A stretch of 64,000 nucleotides of DNA from positions 2,477,001 through 2,541,000 of the forward strand of contig NZ_OY782757.1 in assembly GCF_963678185.1 (NCBI RefSeq), written 5' to 3'. The stretch's first letter is position 1. Every line of letters starts with the position of its first letter. This document shows positions 1 to 9,446 of this stretch, piece by piece. The stretch is from an uncultured Tolumonas sp. (GTDB taxonomy: Bacteria; Pseudomonadota; Gammaproteobacteria; Enterobacterales; Aeromonadaceae). Made by a program: the position numbers and the translations under genes. The notes beneath the pieces were generated by a model. The model saw only the letters and a program-made list of their open reading frames with translations. It searched no databases and had not been told where the DNA came from.

Positions 1-1851
1 GTTATAAGTAGCGTCGTCATACCCAGCGTCAGCCTCTAGGCATTCGGTCACCATATCCAGCGGTATCACTAATGGCGTATCACCGACGCTTACCAGAAAA
101 CCATCAATGATCGCCAGCGTCAGCGGCAGCCGGATGCGTACACAACAACCTTTACCAAGGCAAGAGTCCAGCTCTATCGAACCACGTAAAGCATCGATGC
201 TGCGTTTGACGACATCCATGCCGACGCCGCGACCAGACAAGTTACTGATGCTGTCGGCAGTAGAAAATCCGGGGGCAAAAATTAATTGGTATAGCGCTTG
301 GTTATCGAGTTGTTCGTTGGTATTTAACAGCCCTTTTTCGAGCGCTTTCTGTCGAATGCGTTCCGGGTTCAGACCCCGGCCATCATCTTGTACCTCGATC
401 ACCACATTCCCTGATTCATGGTAGGCATTCAGACGTAGCACCCCTTTGGCAGGTTTGCCGGCGGCCAACCGTTCTTCCGCCGTTTCGATACCATGATCCA
501 GTGCGTTGCGAACCAGATGGGTGAGTGGGTCGGCAATTTTATCCACCACAGTTTTATCCAGTTCGGTCTCAGCACCGTTGATCTGTAACTGAATTTCTTT
601 CCCTAAATCTTTACTGGTATCGCGGATCAAACGATGAAAACGCGTCAAGGTATCGCCGATCTCGACCATGCGCAGACGTAAGGCGATTTCACGGATCTGT
701 TCGACATACTGATTAATGGTCGACATGGATTCCTGTAACAGCGGATTCCCTTGCTGGCGAGCCAGTGTTTCACCACCCGCTGCAGCAATGACCAGTTCGC
801 CGACCAGATTGATCAAGTCGTCCATTTTTTTTGCTGATATTTTCAACAGCGCGCTATCATGCTGTTTTTGTTCGCGGATCTGTTGTTGTTTTTGTAAGGC
901 AGCATCGACGGCAATCGCCGGAACGGCACCGTCTTGCACTAACATGTCGCCGATTTTTGTAGTCTGGGTTTGTTCGGTCTGTTTTTGCAGACTGCGCGTC
1001 AGCTCATTGGCGGTGAGCAGACCACTGGCGACCAGAATTTCACCGAGCCGATCTTCATCTTGCGGCAATGCGGCAATCAGAGACAGATAATCTTCTACCT
1101 GACTATCGGGTGGCAGAATGCGGATCTGGGCTAATTCCTGAATGAATTCAAAGACGGACTCAATTTCTGCTTTACTGGCCTCCGTTTGCAGATCGAGCTC
1201 CATCCCGAGATAGCAATTTTCTGCCTGAAAATTGGGCCAGTCTGGCAGTTCACTCTGGATGAGGTAAACATGTTGCAGGGTGCCTAATTTATTCAGATAA
1301 CGGACAAATGACGCCGGGTCAAAACCGTATTGCAGTAATTGACGATCAAAACGCAGCGAAATGTGCCAGCTGGCCAGCAGATTGGCAGCTGCGACCGGTT
1401 CGCGTTCCACAGGAGCGGGTGATGTGGTGGCCGCTGGTGGTGTAGACAAGCCGCTGTGACCCAGTGTTTGTAATAGACTCAGTAATTCCGGGTTGGCTTC
1501 ATCGAGGGCGGAAGGAGTGCCGGTTTGTTCCAGTTGTGTAATTTCGCCACGCAATATATCCAGTGCACTCAATAATGCGGTGATCATCTCTCCGTTGAGA
1601 ATCAATTCGCCATCTCGCACCCGCATGATCAGATTTTCCATCTGATGGGCAAAGCGTACAAAACCATCGAGAGAAAAAAGACCCGCAGACCCTTTCAGGG
1701 TATGCATGGCACGAAACAAGCCATTGATCGTATCTTCATCAGCAGCCTGTTCATCGAGTGCCAGTAAAGCGGTCTCTGCACTCTGGATCAGCTCTTTGGC
1801 CTCTTCCAGAAAACTGACCAGTAATTGTTCCCACTGTTCCTGATCAAACAT
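1..1851 (-). CDS. cheA: Chemotaxis histidine kinase CheA (3' end cut off by the window)
   Basis: This cytoplasmic histidine kinase passes receptor signals to CheY. I read 617 codons from the ATG at 1851 to the window edge without a stop. An N-terminal Hpt domain carries the phosphorylatable His50 in AMHTLKGSAG. A dimerisation segment (LVGELV) follows, and then an HATPase domain with N box HLVRNALDHGIE, a DDGRGL box and the glycine box SGRGVGMDVV. The read stops inside the C-terminal CheW-like domain. It is the last visible gene of an operon with a receptor, CheY and a STAS protein. The middle of the protein is long and linker-like, unlike compact enterobacterial CheA, which suggests an accessory chemosensory cluster rather than the main flagellar one. 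Confidence 0.93.
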   Translation of the reverse strand, partial: MFDQEQWEQLLVSFLEEAKELIQSAETALLALDEQAADEDTINGLFRAMHTLKGSAGLFSLDGFVRFAHQMENLIMRVRDGELILNGEMITALLSALDILRGEITQLEQTGTPSALDEANPELLSLLQTLGHSGLSTPPAATTSPAPVEREPVAAANLLASWHISLRFDRQLLQYGFDPASFVRYLNKLGTLQHVYLIQSELPDWPNFQAENCYLGMELDLQTEASKAEIESVFEFIQELAQIRILPPDSQVEDYLSLIAALPQDEDRLGEILVASGLLTANELTRSLQKQTEQTQTTKIGDMLVQDGAVPAIAVDAALQKQQQIREQKQHDSALLKISAKKMDDLINLVGELVIAAAGGETLARQQGNPLLQESMSTINQYVEQIREIALRLRMVEIGDTLTRFHRLIRDTSKDLGKEIQLQINGAETELDKTVVDKIADPLTHLVRNALDHGIETAEERLAAGKPAKGVLRLNAYHESGNVVIEVQDDGRGLNPERIRQKALEKGLLNTNEQLDNQALYQLIFAPGFSTADSISNLSGRGVGMDVVKRSIDALRGSIELDSCLGKGCCVRIRLPLTLAIIDGFLVSVGDTPLVIPLDMVTECLEADAGYDDATYN

Positions 1852-1860
1852 GGTCACTCC

Positions 1861-2169
1861 TTAATGCTGTGGCAACACAATGTCGTCACCAAAAAAGGCT
1901 GCGAGCTGAAAAAGGTCAATTAATTCAATCACAGCCTGAGAGTGGCGGATCAGATGCAGGTGTTCACCCAGCCATTTATGTAGCGCGAGTAGCAGTTGCA
2001 AGCCTGCTGTGTCGATTTCATCCACTTCTTGTAAATCGACCGTGAGTGATTCCGGCGCGGTCAGCGGCTTTAACATCTCTTGTATCCCGGCAACTTCGTA
2101 AATCGTTAACGGACCGCTTAACGATAAATTCCATTGTCCGGCAGCGGACTCTTCCAAAGTAACCGGCAT
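1861..2169 (-). CDS. STAS-domain protein (anti-sigma-factor antagonist-like)
   Basis: The 102-residue protein is a single STAS domain, the fold of SpoIIAA-type antagonists. The conserved loop appears as EIDTAGLQLLLALHKWL, with Thr where SpoIIAA has its phosphorylatable Ser, so a phospho-switch is possible but not shown. It starts at an ATG at 2169, 12 bases after the cheY stop, and cheA follows 9 bases downstream, so translation is probably coupled. STAS proteins occur in several chemosensory operons, where their exact role is unclear. I assign the domain with confidence but not the partner. Confidence 0.85.
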   Translation of the reverse strand: MPVTLEESAAGQWNLSLSGPLTIYEVAGIQEMLKPLTAPESLTVDLQEVDEIDTAGLQLLLALHKWLGEHLHLIRHSQAVIELIDLFQLAAFFGDDIVLPQH

Positions 2170-2181
2170 GATAACCTCGCG

Positions 2182-2547
2182 TTACATAAGTAGTTTTTCT
2201 ACAGCTGCTAACATTAGTTCTGGCTGGAAAGGTTTTACGATCCAGGCTTTGGCACCGGCGGCCTGGCCCTCACGCTTTTTTCCTTCCTGTGATTCGGTGG
2301 TGAGCATAATGACAGGGGTAAATCGATGTTCTGGTTTGGCCTTGATGGCTTTCAGCAAGGTAATGCCATCCATATTGGGCATATTGACGTCACTGATCAC
2401 CAGATTAACTCGCTGTGAACCCAGTTTTTGCAAAGCATCCACACCGTCACAGGCATCAACAACGGTGTAACCTTTAGTCAGTAAGGTGGCTTTGACCAGT
2501 TGGCGAATAGACATTGAGTCATCAACAATTAATACCGTTTTACCCAT
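2182..2547 (-). CDS. cheY: CheY-type single-domain response regulator
   Basis: This is a 121-residue receiver domain with no output domain. The acidic pair is Asp9-Asp10, the phospho-acceptor is Asp53 (in ISDVNMPNMDG), and the switch residues are Thr83 and Lys105 (in IVKPF). In the family, phosphotransfer from CheA to this Asp lets the protein bind a flagellar motor or another effector. It lies between the receptor and STAS genes with spacings of about a dozen bases, so CheA of the same operon is the likely phosphate donor. More than one CheY may exist in the genome. Confidence 0.92.
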   Translation of the reverse strand: MGKTVLIVDDSMSIRQLVKATLLTKGYTVVDACDGVDALQKLGSQRVNLVISDVNMPNMDGITLLKAIKAKPEHRFTPVIMLTTESQEGKKREGQAAGAKAWIVKPFQPELMLAAVEKLLM

Positions 2548-2558
2548 AATGGCTTACC

Positions 2559-3656
2559 TCAAAAAAACGTGATATCGCTGCTTGTGGTATGGCTAATACG
2601 TCCTTTGTACTCTTCTTCGGTGCTAAATCGCTTTTGGAACTCTTGTTTCCAGCTGTTTTCATTCAGCTGTTCTAAGTTGTCATCTACCGTTCCGGCTATG
2701 TTCACAATGTCGGTTTGCAGGTGGTGCAAAATCTGATTTACCCGATCCTGAAACTGCAATTTGATAATAATTTGCTCGATGTTGTTTTCAGTTTCACAGG
2801 ACAGGTTGTGCAGGCGGTGTCCGGCATCATGTAATAAATTGATCTCTTCCCCGAGGCGTTCGGTCACTTCACTGACTGAGCGATCGAGTAATTGCAGATT
2901 CGACTCATCATGTTGTACCAACCGTTCCGCGGCATTAATCGTGGCTTGAATAGCCGCGGTAATGGCTTCGATTTTTTTACCAATATCACGGCCTGTTTCA
3001 CCTGATTTACCGGATAAGGTGCGGACTTCATCGGCGACCACAGCAAAACCACGCCCGGCTTCACCGGCACGGGCGGCTTCAATGGCAGCATTCAAGGCGA
3101 GTAAATTGGTTTGGCTGGCTAACACCTGTACGGCGCCGGCCATCTTTTTCATCTCATCCATGTATTGCGCCAGATCGGCAATGGTGTGTTGCAGTTCCGC
3201 TTTGTGGGTAAGACCCGAATGGAAGGCTTCGATGACCGAAGCAAGTTTGATCTGGGTGTCATCCAGAGTCCGCGTCATTACCGAATTACTGTTATCGGTA
3301 CCGAATAAGGACAAACTGGACTGATTTTCCTCACGCATACGTGAGGTCATATCATTAAATGGCTGGATCAACCCTTCAATGTTGTGTTGTATCAGCTCGG
3401 ATGCGACCTGAATTTGTTGTTCCCATGCCGCCATCACGCGACTTAATACACCAAGCTGCGGTTTTTTTAGTGAAACCTCATCCAGGGGCAACGGGTCAAT
3501 TTTATCTTCGGTAGGTAAGATTTTTTTGCGCTGCTGATTGAGCACCAGAAGTTGAATGACAAGACTAACCGCCAAAAAAGCATAGCCGATTTCAGGAAAA
3601 CCAAAAGCGAGTAAAATAGTCCCAATTAGGGTAAAACCCCAAGCAATCCAAGGCAT
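2559..3656 (-). CDS. Methyl-accepting chemotaxis-like receptor without a periplasmic sensor domain
   Basis: This is a 365-residue receptor and the first gene of the cheY-STAS-cheA operon. Two closely spaced hydrophobic segments occupy about residues 4-40, leaving no room for a periplasmic ligand-binding domain. The rest is cytoplasmic and includes the conserved signalling hairpin ([20 protein letters not shown], then VVADEV). The ATG at 3656 is preferred over an upstream GTG at 3671 because GGGAG sits six bases before it. The receptor probably senses a membrane or cytoplasmic cue, or works through a partner. The C-terminal stretch after the hairpin is short and has no obvious CheR/CheB-tethering pentapeptide. 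Confidence 0.88.
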   Translation of the reverse strand: MPWIAWGFTLIGTILLAFGFPEIGYAFLAVSLVIQLLVLNQQRKKILPTEDKIDPLPLDEVSLKKPQLGVLSRVMAAWEQQIQVASELIQHNIEGLIQPFNDMTSRMREENQSSLSLFGTDNSNSVMTRTLDDTQIKLASVIEAFHSGLTHKAELQHTIADLAQYMDEMKKMAGAVQVLASQTNLLALNAAIEAARAGEAGRGFAVVADEVRTLSGKSGETGRDIGKKIEAITAAIQATINAAERLVQHDESNLQLLDRSVSEVTERLGEEINLLHDAGHRLHNLSCETENNIEQIIIKLQFQDRVNQILHHLQTDIVNIAGTVDDNLEQLNENSWKQEFQKRFSTEEEYKGRISHTTSSDITFF

Positions 3657-3786
3657 TCGATACTCCCGCACTTTAGAATTATAGGTATTTCAAATCTAAA
3701 GAATAGTTGATCGTTTTACTGCTGCCAGTCAAAGAAGAAAAAAGATTTACATGAGTACAAATTAATATAAGGCGGGGAAGAGCAGA

Positions 3787-3816
3787 ATAACCGCAAACCA
3801 GACAGTTTGCGGTTAT
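3787..3816 (-). terminator. Hairpin downstream of the ammonium transporter gene
   Basis: A 12-bp perfect stem (ATAACCGCAAAC with GTTTGCGGTTAT) lies just beyond the stop of the ammonium transporter gene. No strong U tract follows on the minus strand, so it may be a weak or factor-assisted terminator, or an mRNA 3'-end stabiliser. Confidence 0.5.
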
Positions 3817-3832
3817 CAAAATAGAGAGGAAA

Positions 3833-5053
3833 TTAAGATTGTAAGTCGTCCATGACCGCGCTGATTTTGTGGATCGCGAGGTCAGCACCTTCGTGTTCGT
3901 CTTCTTGTGACAGACGCAGGCCAACTACTTTTTTCATCGTGCCGTAGACCAGCAATGCACCGGCTACCGCAATCACAATACCGAGTACAGTGCCCAGCAG
4001 TTGTGACAGGAAGGAAACGCCACCAATACCGCCTAAAGCGGTGCTACCAAAAATGCCGGCCGCAATACCACCCCAGGCACCACACAGACCGTGCAGTGGC
4101 CAGACCCCTAACACGTCATCGATTTTTGGACGACGTTGCAGCAGCGTGAATACGGTGATGAAGATAGCACCGGCGATCCCACCGACCACCAGCGCGCCGA
4201 CCGGATGCATCAAATCAGAACCGGCACAAACGGCCACTAAGCCTGCTAATGGGCCGTTATGAATAAAGCCAGGGTCGTTTTTACCTAACAGCATCGCCAC
4301 TAATGTGCCGCCAACCATGGCCATCAAGGAGTTAACTGCCACTAAGCCACTGATACCGCTCAGTTTTTGTGCTGACATCACGTTAAAACCAAACCAGCCG
4401 ACAATCAGGATCCAGGAGCCGAGCGCCAGCATCGGAATGTTGGATGGCGCAAAACTGAAAATTTGATGACCACGAACACGGCCACGGCGGGTGCCTAATA
4501 AAATCAGCGCCACCAAACCAATCCAGCCACCCACCGCATGCACTACGACGGAACCGGCAAAGTCATGAAAAGGTGCGCCAAAATGCGAGGTGAACCATTC
4601 TTGCACACCAAAGCGGCCATTCCAGGCAATACCTTCAAAAAGTGGATAAACAAAACCAACAATCAGGAACGAGCTGCACAACATTGGGTAGAAACGGGCT
4701 CGTTCAGCGATACCACCACTGACAATCGCTGGAATAGCTGCTGCGAAGGTCAACAGGAAGAAAAAGCGTGTCAGTTCTAAGCCGTTTTGAGTCATCAGCG
4801 TGCTGGCACTACTGAGAAAGCTCTTATCGTAAGCCAGATAATAACCAATGAAAAAATAGGCGATAGTGGAGATGCCAAAATCAGTAATGATCTTAACTAG
4901 CGCATTAACCTGGTTTTTACTACGAACCGTACCCAGCTCCAGAAAAGCAAAGCCCGCGTGCATGGCTAATACCATGACTGCACCCAGTAGTAAAAACAGT
5001 GTATCGGCACCTGTAGTCAGGGTTGCGATTGCATTTGTGGTTTCCACCAACAT
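3833..5053 (-). CDS. amt: Ammonium transporter (Amt family)
   Basis: This polytopic inner-membrane ammonium channel has about 406 residues and roughly 11 hydrophobic segments. Visible family hallmarks are AFLELGTVRSKN in the first helices, a DFAGSVVVHAVGG segment with one conserved pore His, and WPLHGLCGAWGGIAAGIFG with the second His region. The start is ambiguous: AGAGGAG abuts an ATG at 5053, while a TTG and a GTG lie at 5050 and 5047 with better spacing. The more distal TTG start at 5113 is unlikely. No glnK lies beside it, unlike many amt operons. An NtrC-like palindrome about 220 bases upstream suggests nitrogen control. Confidence 0.92.
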   Translation of the reverse strand: MLVETTNAIATLTTGADTLFLLLGAVMVLAMHAGFAFLELGTVRSKNQVNALVKIITDFGISTIAYFFIGYYLAYDKSFLSSASTLMTQNGLELTRFFFLLTFAAAIPAIVSGGIAERARFYPMLCSSFLIVGFVYPLFEGIAWNGRFGVQEWFTSHFGAPFHDFAGSVVVHAVGGWIGLVALILLGTRRGRVRGHQIFSFAPSNIPMLALGSWILIVGWFGFNVMSAQKLSGISGLVAVNSLMAMVGGTLVAMLLGKNDPGFIHNGPLAGLVAVCAGSDLMHPVGALVVGGIAGAIFITVFTLLQRRPKIDDVLGVWPLHGLCGAWGGIAAGIFGSTALGGIGGVSFLSQLLGTVLGIVIAVAGALLVYGTMKKVVGLRLSQEDEHEGADLAIHKISAVMDDLQS

Positions 5054-5272
5054 CTCCTCTGTAAATTCAAATTTTACGCCCCATTTTTGTGCTGTTATAA
5101 CAACAGAAAGCAATTATGGGTTTCTTTTGACTCAAAATAGAGCTATTCACCATCTTGGGGCGCTAAGAAGATACACAAAACATGCCAGAGTCATTAGAAA
5201 ATTAAATTGGGCTTATAAAGCAATAGGTTATGTATGGTTATTGTTTTACAAAGACGATAGAGACTGAAAAAC

Positions 5273-5289
5273 AGAACCATTTTGGTGCT
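5273..5289 (-). promoter_or_regulatory. NtrC-like binding site upstream of amt
   Basis: The sequence AGAACC-ATTTT-GGTGCT resembles the NtrC consensus TGCACC-N5-GGTGCA. About 100 bases closer to amt, at 5171-5186 on the minus strand, is TGGCATG-N4-GTGTA. This looks like a sigma-54 promoter with a good -24 element and a poor -12 element. The spacing is what an enhancer-type activator needs. The 308 bases between amt and hemY hold this region and the hem terminator and no credible gene. Confidence 0.4.
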
Positions 5290-5323
5290 GTAATGCACAA
5301 AAATAAAGCAATAAACAGGAAGA

Positions 5324-5353
5324 AGAAAAATATCCTGCTGCAACGCAGCAGGA
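5324..5353 (-). terminator. Rho-independent terminator of the hem operon
   Basis: On the minus strand an 8-bp stem (TCCTGCTG/CAGCAGGA) is followed by ATATTTTTC, nine bases beyond the hemY stop codon. This marks the end of the hemCDXY transcript. Confidence 0.75.
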
Positions 5354-5361
5354 CGGTGGGA

Positions 5362-6531
5362 TTAAGACAAGCTTAAGCGGTAATATTCGGCGGCTTTTTC
5401 AAATAAACGTTGGTGTTCCATGATGCCAGCCAATGCGCGCTGATCAGCTGCGGTGGGTTGTAAAGCAACACTGCGTTCCAGATAACCCTGCGCCAGAACG
5501 TATTGCTGTTGCTGGTAATACAGGTGCCCCAACGCCGATAATAGTGCGGCTGACTGCGGGTGTTGTTTTAGATGGCGCAGTAGTTGTTTTAACAAGGCCG
5601 AGTAATCATTCAATTGCAGGCGGGCACAACGTTGCCACAATGTCTCATCGGCTTGTTTGCGCAGCAACGGCGCCAGCAATTCAAAGGCGGCCTGATGTTG
5701 TTGTTGCTGGAGCAACGTATCAATCAACAGCAACTGCAAACTTGGTGTATGACGAACGGCGCGCGGTTGCTGTTGCCAGAACGCCAACAGCGCGGTTTCA
5801 TCCCGCTCTTGTAAAATCTGGCTAAATTGCGCCTGATAACATTGCGCCTGTGCCGCGCTGTAATCAGTGTCGTTGAGCAGTTGTTGTTTGCGCAATAACG
5901 GCAGTAATTCCAGTTCTGCCTGCCAATCGTGTTGTGCCTGATAAACTGCGCGCAACCGTTGCAGGATCTGCGGATGTTGCGGCCAGCGCTGGCGTAACTG
6001 CTCCAGTAAATCACGACTTTGTTGCCATTCGCCCTGATCTTGCAGCAGGCGGGTTTGCGTCAGTTGGATGGCCAGTTGCGCTTGCGGTTCAGACTCTTCC
6101 GCTTTTTGCAGATATTCATCGCGTTTCTGGAATTCCCCTTGGGCATGGGCCGCTTCGGCCGCAGAAAGGTAATTCAGTAACGGCAGCTCACTTTGGCTGG
6201 CACCGCGCAGCATCAGGTGCTCTGCGCGCTGATATTCACCTTCTACTAAAGCGGCCATGCCTTTGTGGGTCTGGCGTTGCGCTTTGGCATAACGGCGATT
6301 GCTCCACCAGCCACGCAGCCCGCGACGCACGCTAAACAAGCGGCTTAAGATATGTTCTGTCAGCAGCAGTAAGAAGTAGAACACCACTGCGATCACGGTG
6401 GCGGTAACCACACTCATTTCAATCGTGTAATCGGCGACGGAAATCAGTATATATCCTTGATGATCAGCCAGCTGCGGGCCAAATAGCAGTGCCGCAGCCA
6501 GAATCACCAATAAGACTATCAAACGGATCAT
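5362..6531 (-). CDS. hemY: HemY, TPR-containing heme-biosynthesis-associated membrane protein
   Basis: The 389-residue protein starts with two N-terminal transmembrane segments (about residues 1-25 and 40-62). A long alanine-, leucine- and glutamine-rich TPR-type helical region follows and faces the periplasm or cytoplasm depending on topology. It is the last gene of hemCDXY, 11 bases after hemX, and a terminator follows. In enterobacteria HemY is genetically tied to late heme synthesis, but its biochemical role is not settled; it is not the Gram-positive coproporphyrinogen oxidase of the same name. Assignment rests on architecture plus operon position. Confidence 0.9.
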   Translation of the reverse strand: MIRLIVLLVILAAALLFGPQLADHQGYILISVADYTIEMSVVTATVIAVVFYFLLLLTEHILSRLFSVRRGLRGWWSNRRYAKAQRQTHKGMAALVEGEYQRAEHLMLRGASQSELPLLNYLSAAEAAHAQGEFQKRDEYLQKAEESEPQAQLAIQLTQTRLLQDQGEWQQSRDLLEQLRQRWPQHPQILQRLRAVYQAQHDWQAELELLPLLRKQQLLNDTDYSAAQAQCYQAQFSQILQERDETALLAFWQQQPRAVRHTPSLQLLLIDTLLQQQQHQAAFELLAPLLRKQADETLWQRCARLQLNDYSALLKQLLRHLKQHPQSAALLSALGHLYYQQQQYVLAQGYLERSVALQPTAADQRALAGIMEHQRLFEKAAEYYRLSLS

Positions 6532-6542
6532 CCTGTCTCTCC

Positions 6543-7604
6543 TTAGCGTGCGGCTGGGGCGGTTTGCCAGCGTTCACTGAGCATTTTTTCCAGCAGCGGC
6601 TGTACCGCAAACGTTTGCGGATAGTGTGCGGTGATATCAACTTCCTGCAATGCGGCCAGCTCTTTTTGCATGAATTGCGTGGCACTGTCATCTGCTTCGT
6701 AATAATCATCTAGCCAGCTTTGTGCTTTTTGCAGATGATTACGGAAATTGGCTTGTTCCTGACGCAGCAAACTGAGTTGGGCCAGTTGCAGTTGCAGACG
6801 CAGATTTTCCTGCAGATAGGCCGATTGTTCTGGTGATAACAAGGCTTCCACATCGCTGTTGCGACGACGAATGGTCACAAAATGTTCGGCAAACTGTTTG
6901 GCACTTTTTTCCAGATTGCTTTTCCAATCACTCAGTTGGTCACTGACTTCATCATCCACCGGATCATTGTCCAGCTTTGGATCTAATCCTTTGATTTTTA
7001 ACTGGTCAATATTATCCAGTAACGTACCTACGCGCAGCGATAAGCCTTCCCGATCGACTTCAGGCGCTGATTTCAGCTTGGCGATATCGTCGGCCAGCGC
7101 TTTACGTAATGGGATCAAAGAGGGGTCGGCAATGGCTTGAATACGGCTGTCGGCATCAATCAATAAGGCGCTGGCGGTAGTGAGATCTTGTTCCAGCCAT
7201 AATTTACGACCCGCCATGCGTACCAGATAACTGGCTTCGGCCAGCATCCAATCATTCGGGCGTTGATGCTCTTTTTCCAGCCATTTTTGTTCTAATTCGC
7301 GCTGGCGGCTGTCCAGTTTTAACTGTTGTTCGCCGACGTTGGCGAATGCGTCTTTGACTGTTTGTTGTCCGGCCAGAATTGGGTTTTGCTCGCTGCGGAA
7401 TTGCTGTAATTCACCACGTAAGGCGGCTAATTCCTGCGCCGATTGCTGTTGTTGCTGATAAACATAGAAACTGAAACCACCGATGCCGGCCATCAGCACC
7501 AGCAACAGGCCGATGGCGGTTTTAGATGAACTGCGGCGTCTCACGGTACGATGTTTTGGCTCCTGCCCGGTTGGTGGCAGTGACGATTCCTGCGCTTCAC
7601 TCAT
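6543..7604 (-). CDS. hemX: HemX, membrane-anchored heme-operon protein
   Basis: This 353-residue protein has a charged, polar N-terminus and one transmembrane helix at about residues 28-48 (TAIGLLLVLMAGIGGFSFYV). A glutamine-rich coiled coil (QQQQQSAQELAALRGELQQF) and a helical periplasmic domain follow. This is the HemX architecture, annotated historically as a uroporphyrinogen-III methyltransferase although no SAM-binding motifs are visible. Its start overlaps the end of hemD by eight bases, so expression is coupled. A regulatory or scaffolding role in heme synthesis is inferred from context. Confidence 0.9.
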   Translation of the reverse strand: MSEAQESSLPPTGQEPKHRTVRRRSSSKTAIGLLLVLMAGIGGFSFYVYQQQQQSAQELAALRGELQQFRSEQNPILAGQQTVKDAFANVGEQQLKLDSRQRELEQKWLEKEHQRPNDWMLAEASYLVRMAGRKLWLEQDLTTASALLIDADSRIQAIADPSLIPLRKALADDIAKLKSAPEVDREGLSLRVGTLLDNIDQLKIKGLDPKLDNDPVDDEVSDQLSDWKSNLEKSAKQFAEHFVTIRRRNSDVEALLSPEQSAYLQENLRLQLQLAQLSLLRQEQANFRNHLQKAQSWLDDYYEADDSATQFMQKELAALQEVDITAHYPQTFAVQPLLEKMLSERWQTAPAAR

Positions 7605-8346
7605 GCGTTATATCCTCTGGATTATTCTGTAATGCAGCCACCACAGCGTCATGCTGTACGCCCGACATAATAGTCACTCTGTTGAAGCCAGCCTGGTGAA
7701 TTTCATCCGCGGTGCGCTGGCTTGGTACAAACCAATGTTGTGAGGATAACCAGTCACTTGCTGTTTCAGGTAACAGTCGTATTAATTGCCGGAATAATTT
7801 GCTACTGCTGATGATAACACTGTCGACACCGGCTGCCTGCCATTCCTGTAACAAAGGAGCGCCATCTGTATGCAGATAGTGACGACGGTAACATTCAAGG
7901 TAAGAAACTTGCGCACCCAATTCACTTAAAACATCGGCCAATAATTCACGGCCGCCGTTACCGCGTAAAATTAAGACATTTTTCCCCGCGGCCGCCTGCA
8001 ATTCGGGTAACGCTAATAATCCTTCACTGCGGGCATCGGTTGGGCTGATGACTTTAACGCCCTGTTGCTGCCATTGCGCGGCGGTGGTAGCACCGACGGC
8101 GAGATAAATGCAATGTTGTGGCCAGCGAACCTGCTGTTTTTCCAGTTGCTCGCTGGCATATTGCACCGCCGCTACGCTGATGGCGATGACGATATCGGCT
8201 TGTGGCAAATTCTCGGTCAGGGCAGCCAGTTCGCTACCGGGCAGATAACTCAGCAGGGGGCAGACGACGGGGTAGTGACCCTGCTGGCGCAACAGCTCCG
8301 CCAGTTCATCGGCAGCCGGCTGCGGGCGCAGGATCAGCGGGGTCAT
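7597..8346 (-). CDS. hemD: Uroporphyrinogen-III synthase
   Basis: This cytosolic enzyme closes and inverts ring D of hydroxymethylbilane to give uroporphyrinogen III, the precursor of heme, siroheme and cobalamin. The 249-residue protein shows the typical N-terminus ([18 protein letters not shown]) and the two-domain layout of this poorly conserved family. Its ATG overlaps the hemC stop codon as ATGA, so translation is coupled to hemC, and it overlaps hemX at the other end. Length and operon position make the call secure despite low family conservation. Confidence 0.92.
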   Translation of the reverse strand: MTPLILRPQPAADELAELLRQQGHYPVVCPLLSYLPGSELAALTENLPQADIVIAISVAAVQYASEQLEKQQVRWPQHCIYLAVGATTAAQWQQQGVKVISPTDARSEGLLALPELQAAAGKNVLILRGNGGRELLADVLSELGAQVSYLECYRRHYLHTDGAPLLQEWQAAGVDSVIISSSKLFRQLIRLLPETASDWLSSQHWFVPSQRTADEIHQAGFNRVTIMSGVQHDAVVAALQNNPEDITHE

Positions 8347-9266
8347 GCGTTATACACCGCATGTAAAATGGCATCCGCCCCTTGTGCTAACAGCTGCTCT
8401 GCCAATAATTCGCCTAATGCTTCGGCCTGATCTTTCGGGCCGGAGATATCGCCACGGATAATTTGCTGGCCATCCAGTGCACCCACCAAGCCACGCAACC
8501 AGATATGCTCATCTTCCATCACGGCATACGCCCCTATAGGCACCTGACAACCGCCCTGCAGCTTGCGGTTCATGGCGCGTTCCGCCAGCACGCAATAACG
8601 TGTCATGGCATGTTCCAGCGGGGCTAATAACGCTTGGGTTTTTGTATCGTCGAGGCGACATTCAATGCCGACCGCACCTTGCCCGTTGGCGGGCAAACTG
8701 AGTTCTGGTGGCAATAACGAACGGATGCGATCGGCTTTCTCTAACCGACGTAAACCAGCGGCGGCCAGAATGATGGCATCGTAGTCACCGGCATCGAGTT
8801 TGGCTAAACGAGAGTTTACATTGCCACGCAGATCGTGAATTTGCAGATCTGGGCGTTGGGCGCGTAACTGACACTGTCGGCGCAGGCTGGATGTGCCGAC
8901 GATGGCACCCTGTGGTAATTCATAGATATTGGCATAATTGGTGCTGACGAAGGCATCGTGCGGATCGTCGCGTTCACAGATCACCGCCAGGCCCAACCCC
9001 GCCGGAAAATCGACCGGTACATCTTTCATAGAATGGACGGCGATATCGGCGCGATTTTCCAGCATCGCTTGTTCTAATTCTTTAACAAACAAGCCTTTAC
9101 CACCAATTTTAGCTAGTGGTGTATCGAGAATTTTGTCACCTTGAGTACTCATCGGCACGAGGGTCACTTGTAAGCCGGGGTGATGTAATTCCAGCTGTTG
9201 TTTAACGAAGTTAGCCTGCCACAAGGCCAGCGGACTTTTTCGGGTGGCGATACGCAATTCGGTCAT
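8343..9266 (-). CDS. hemC: Porphobilinogen deaminase (hydroxymethylbilane synthase)
   Basis: The enzyme polymerises four porphobilinogens to hydroxymethylbilane. The 307-residue protein begins [18 protein letters not shown] and contains the substrate-binding SMKDVP segment and the dipyrromethane cofactor cysteine in [11 protein letters not shown]. The ATG at 9266 is chosen over a TTG at 9281 because it matches the usual family N-terminus, although no strong ribosome-binding site precedes it. It is the first gene of hemCDXY and is divergent from cyaA with about 180 bases between them, the same arrangement as in enterobacteria. Confidence 0.97.
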   Translation of the reverse strand: MTELRIATRKSPLALWQANFVKQQLELHHPGLQVTLVPMSTQGDKILDTPLAKIGGKGLFVKELEQAMLENRADIAVHSMKDVPVDFPAGLGLAVICERDDPHDAFVSTNYANIYELPQGAIVGTSSLRRQCQLRAQRPDLQIHDLRGNVNSRLAKLDAGDYDAIILAAAGLRRLEKADRIRSLLPPELSLPANGQGAVGIECRLDDTKTQALLAPLEHAMTRYCVLAERAMNRKLQGGCQVPIGAYAVMEDEHIWLRGLVGALDGQQIIRGDISGPKDQAEALGELLAEQLLAQGADAILHAVYNA

Positions 9267-9446
9267 AACAATTTGTGCCAATGGGTTTTACTTGATAGTA
9301 GCATGGCTAATAACTCTGGTTGAACCGTGAGCATGACATCGCACCATTGCGGGGAGGTTTACCGCGCTGCCAGCTGTGCTAACATGGGGAGATTACACCC
9401 GCCTTGCTGGCGAAGTGTCCAATATTGATCAACTAAGGCCAAACGG

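Noticed and set aside
3679-3924. 81-codon minus-strand ORF between the receptor and amt genes
   Set aside because: It overlaps the end of amt in another frame and the hairpin, and has no recognisable protein features.
9267-9446. CRP site in the hemC-cyaA intergenic region, expected from E. coli
   Set aside because: Only weak GTGA-like half-sites are visible; no pair with correct spacing was found.
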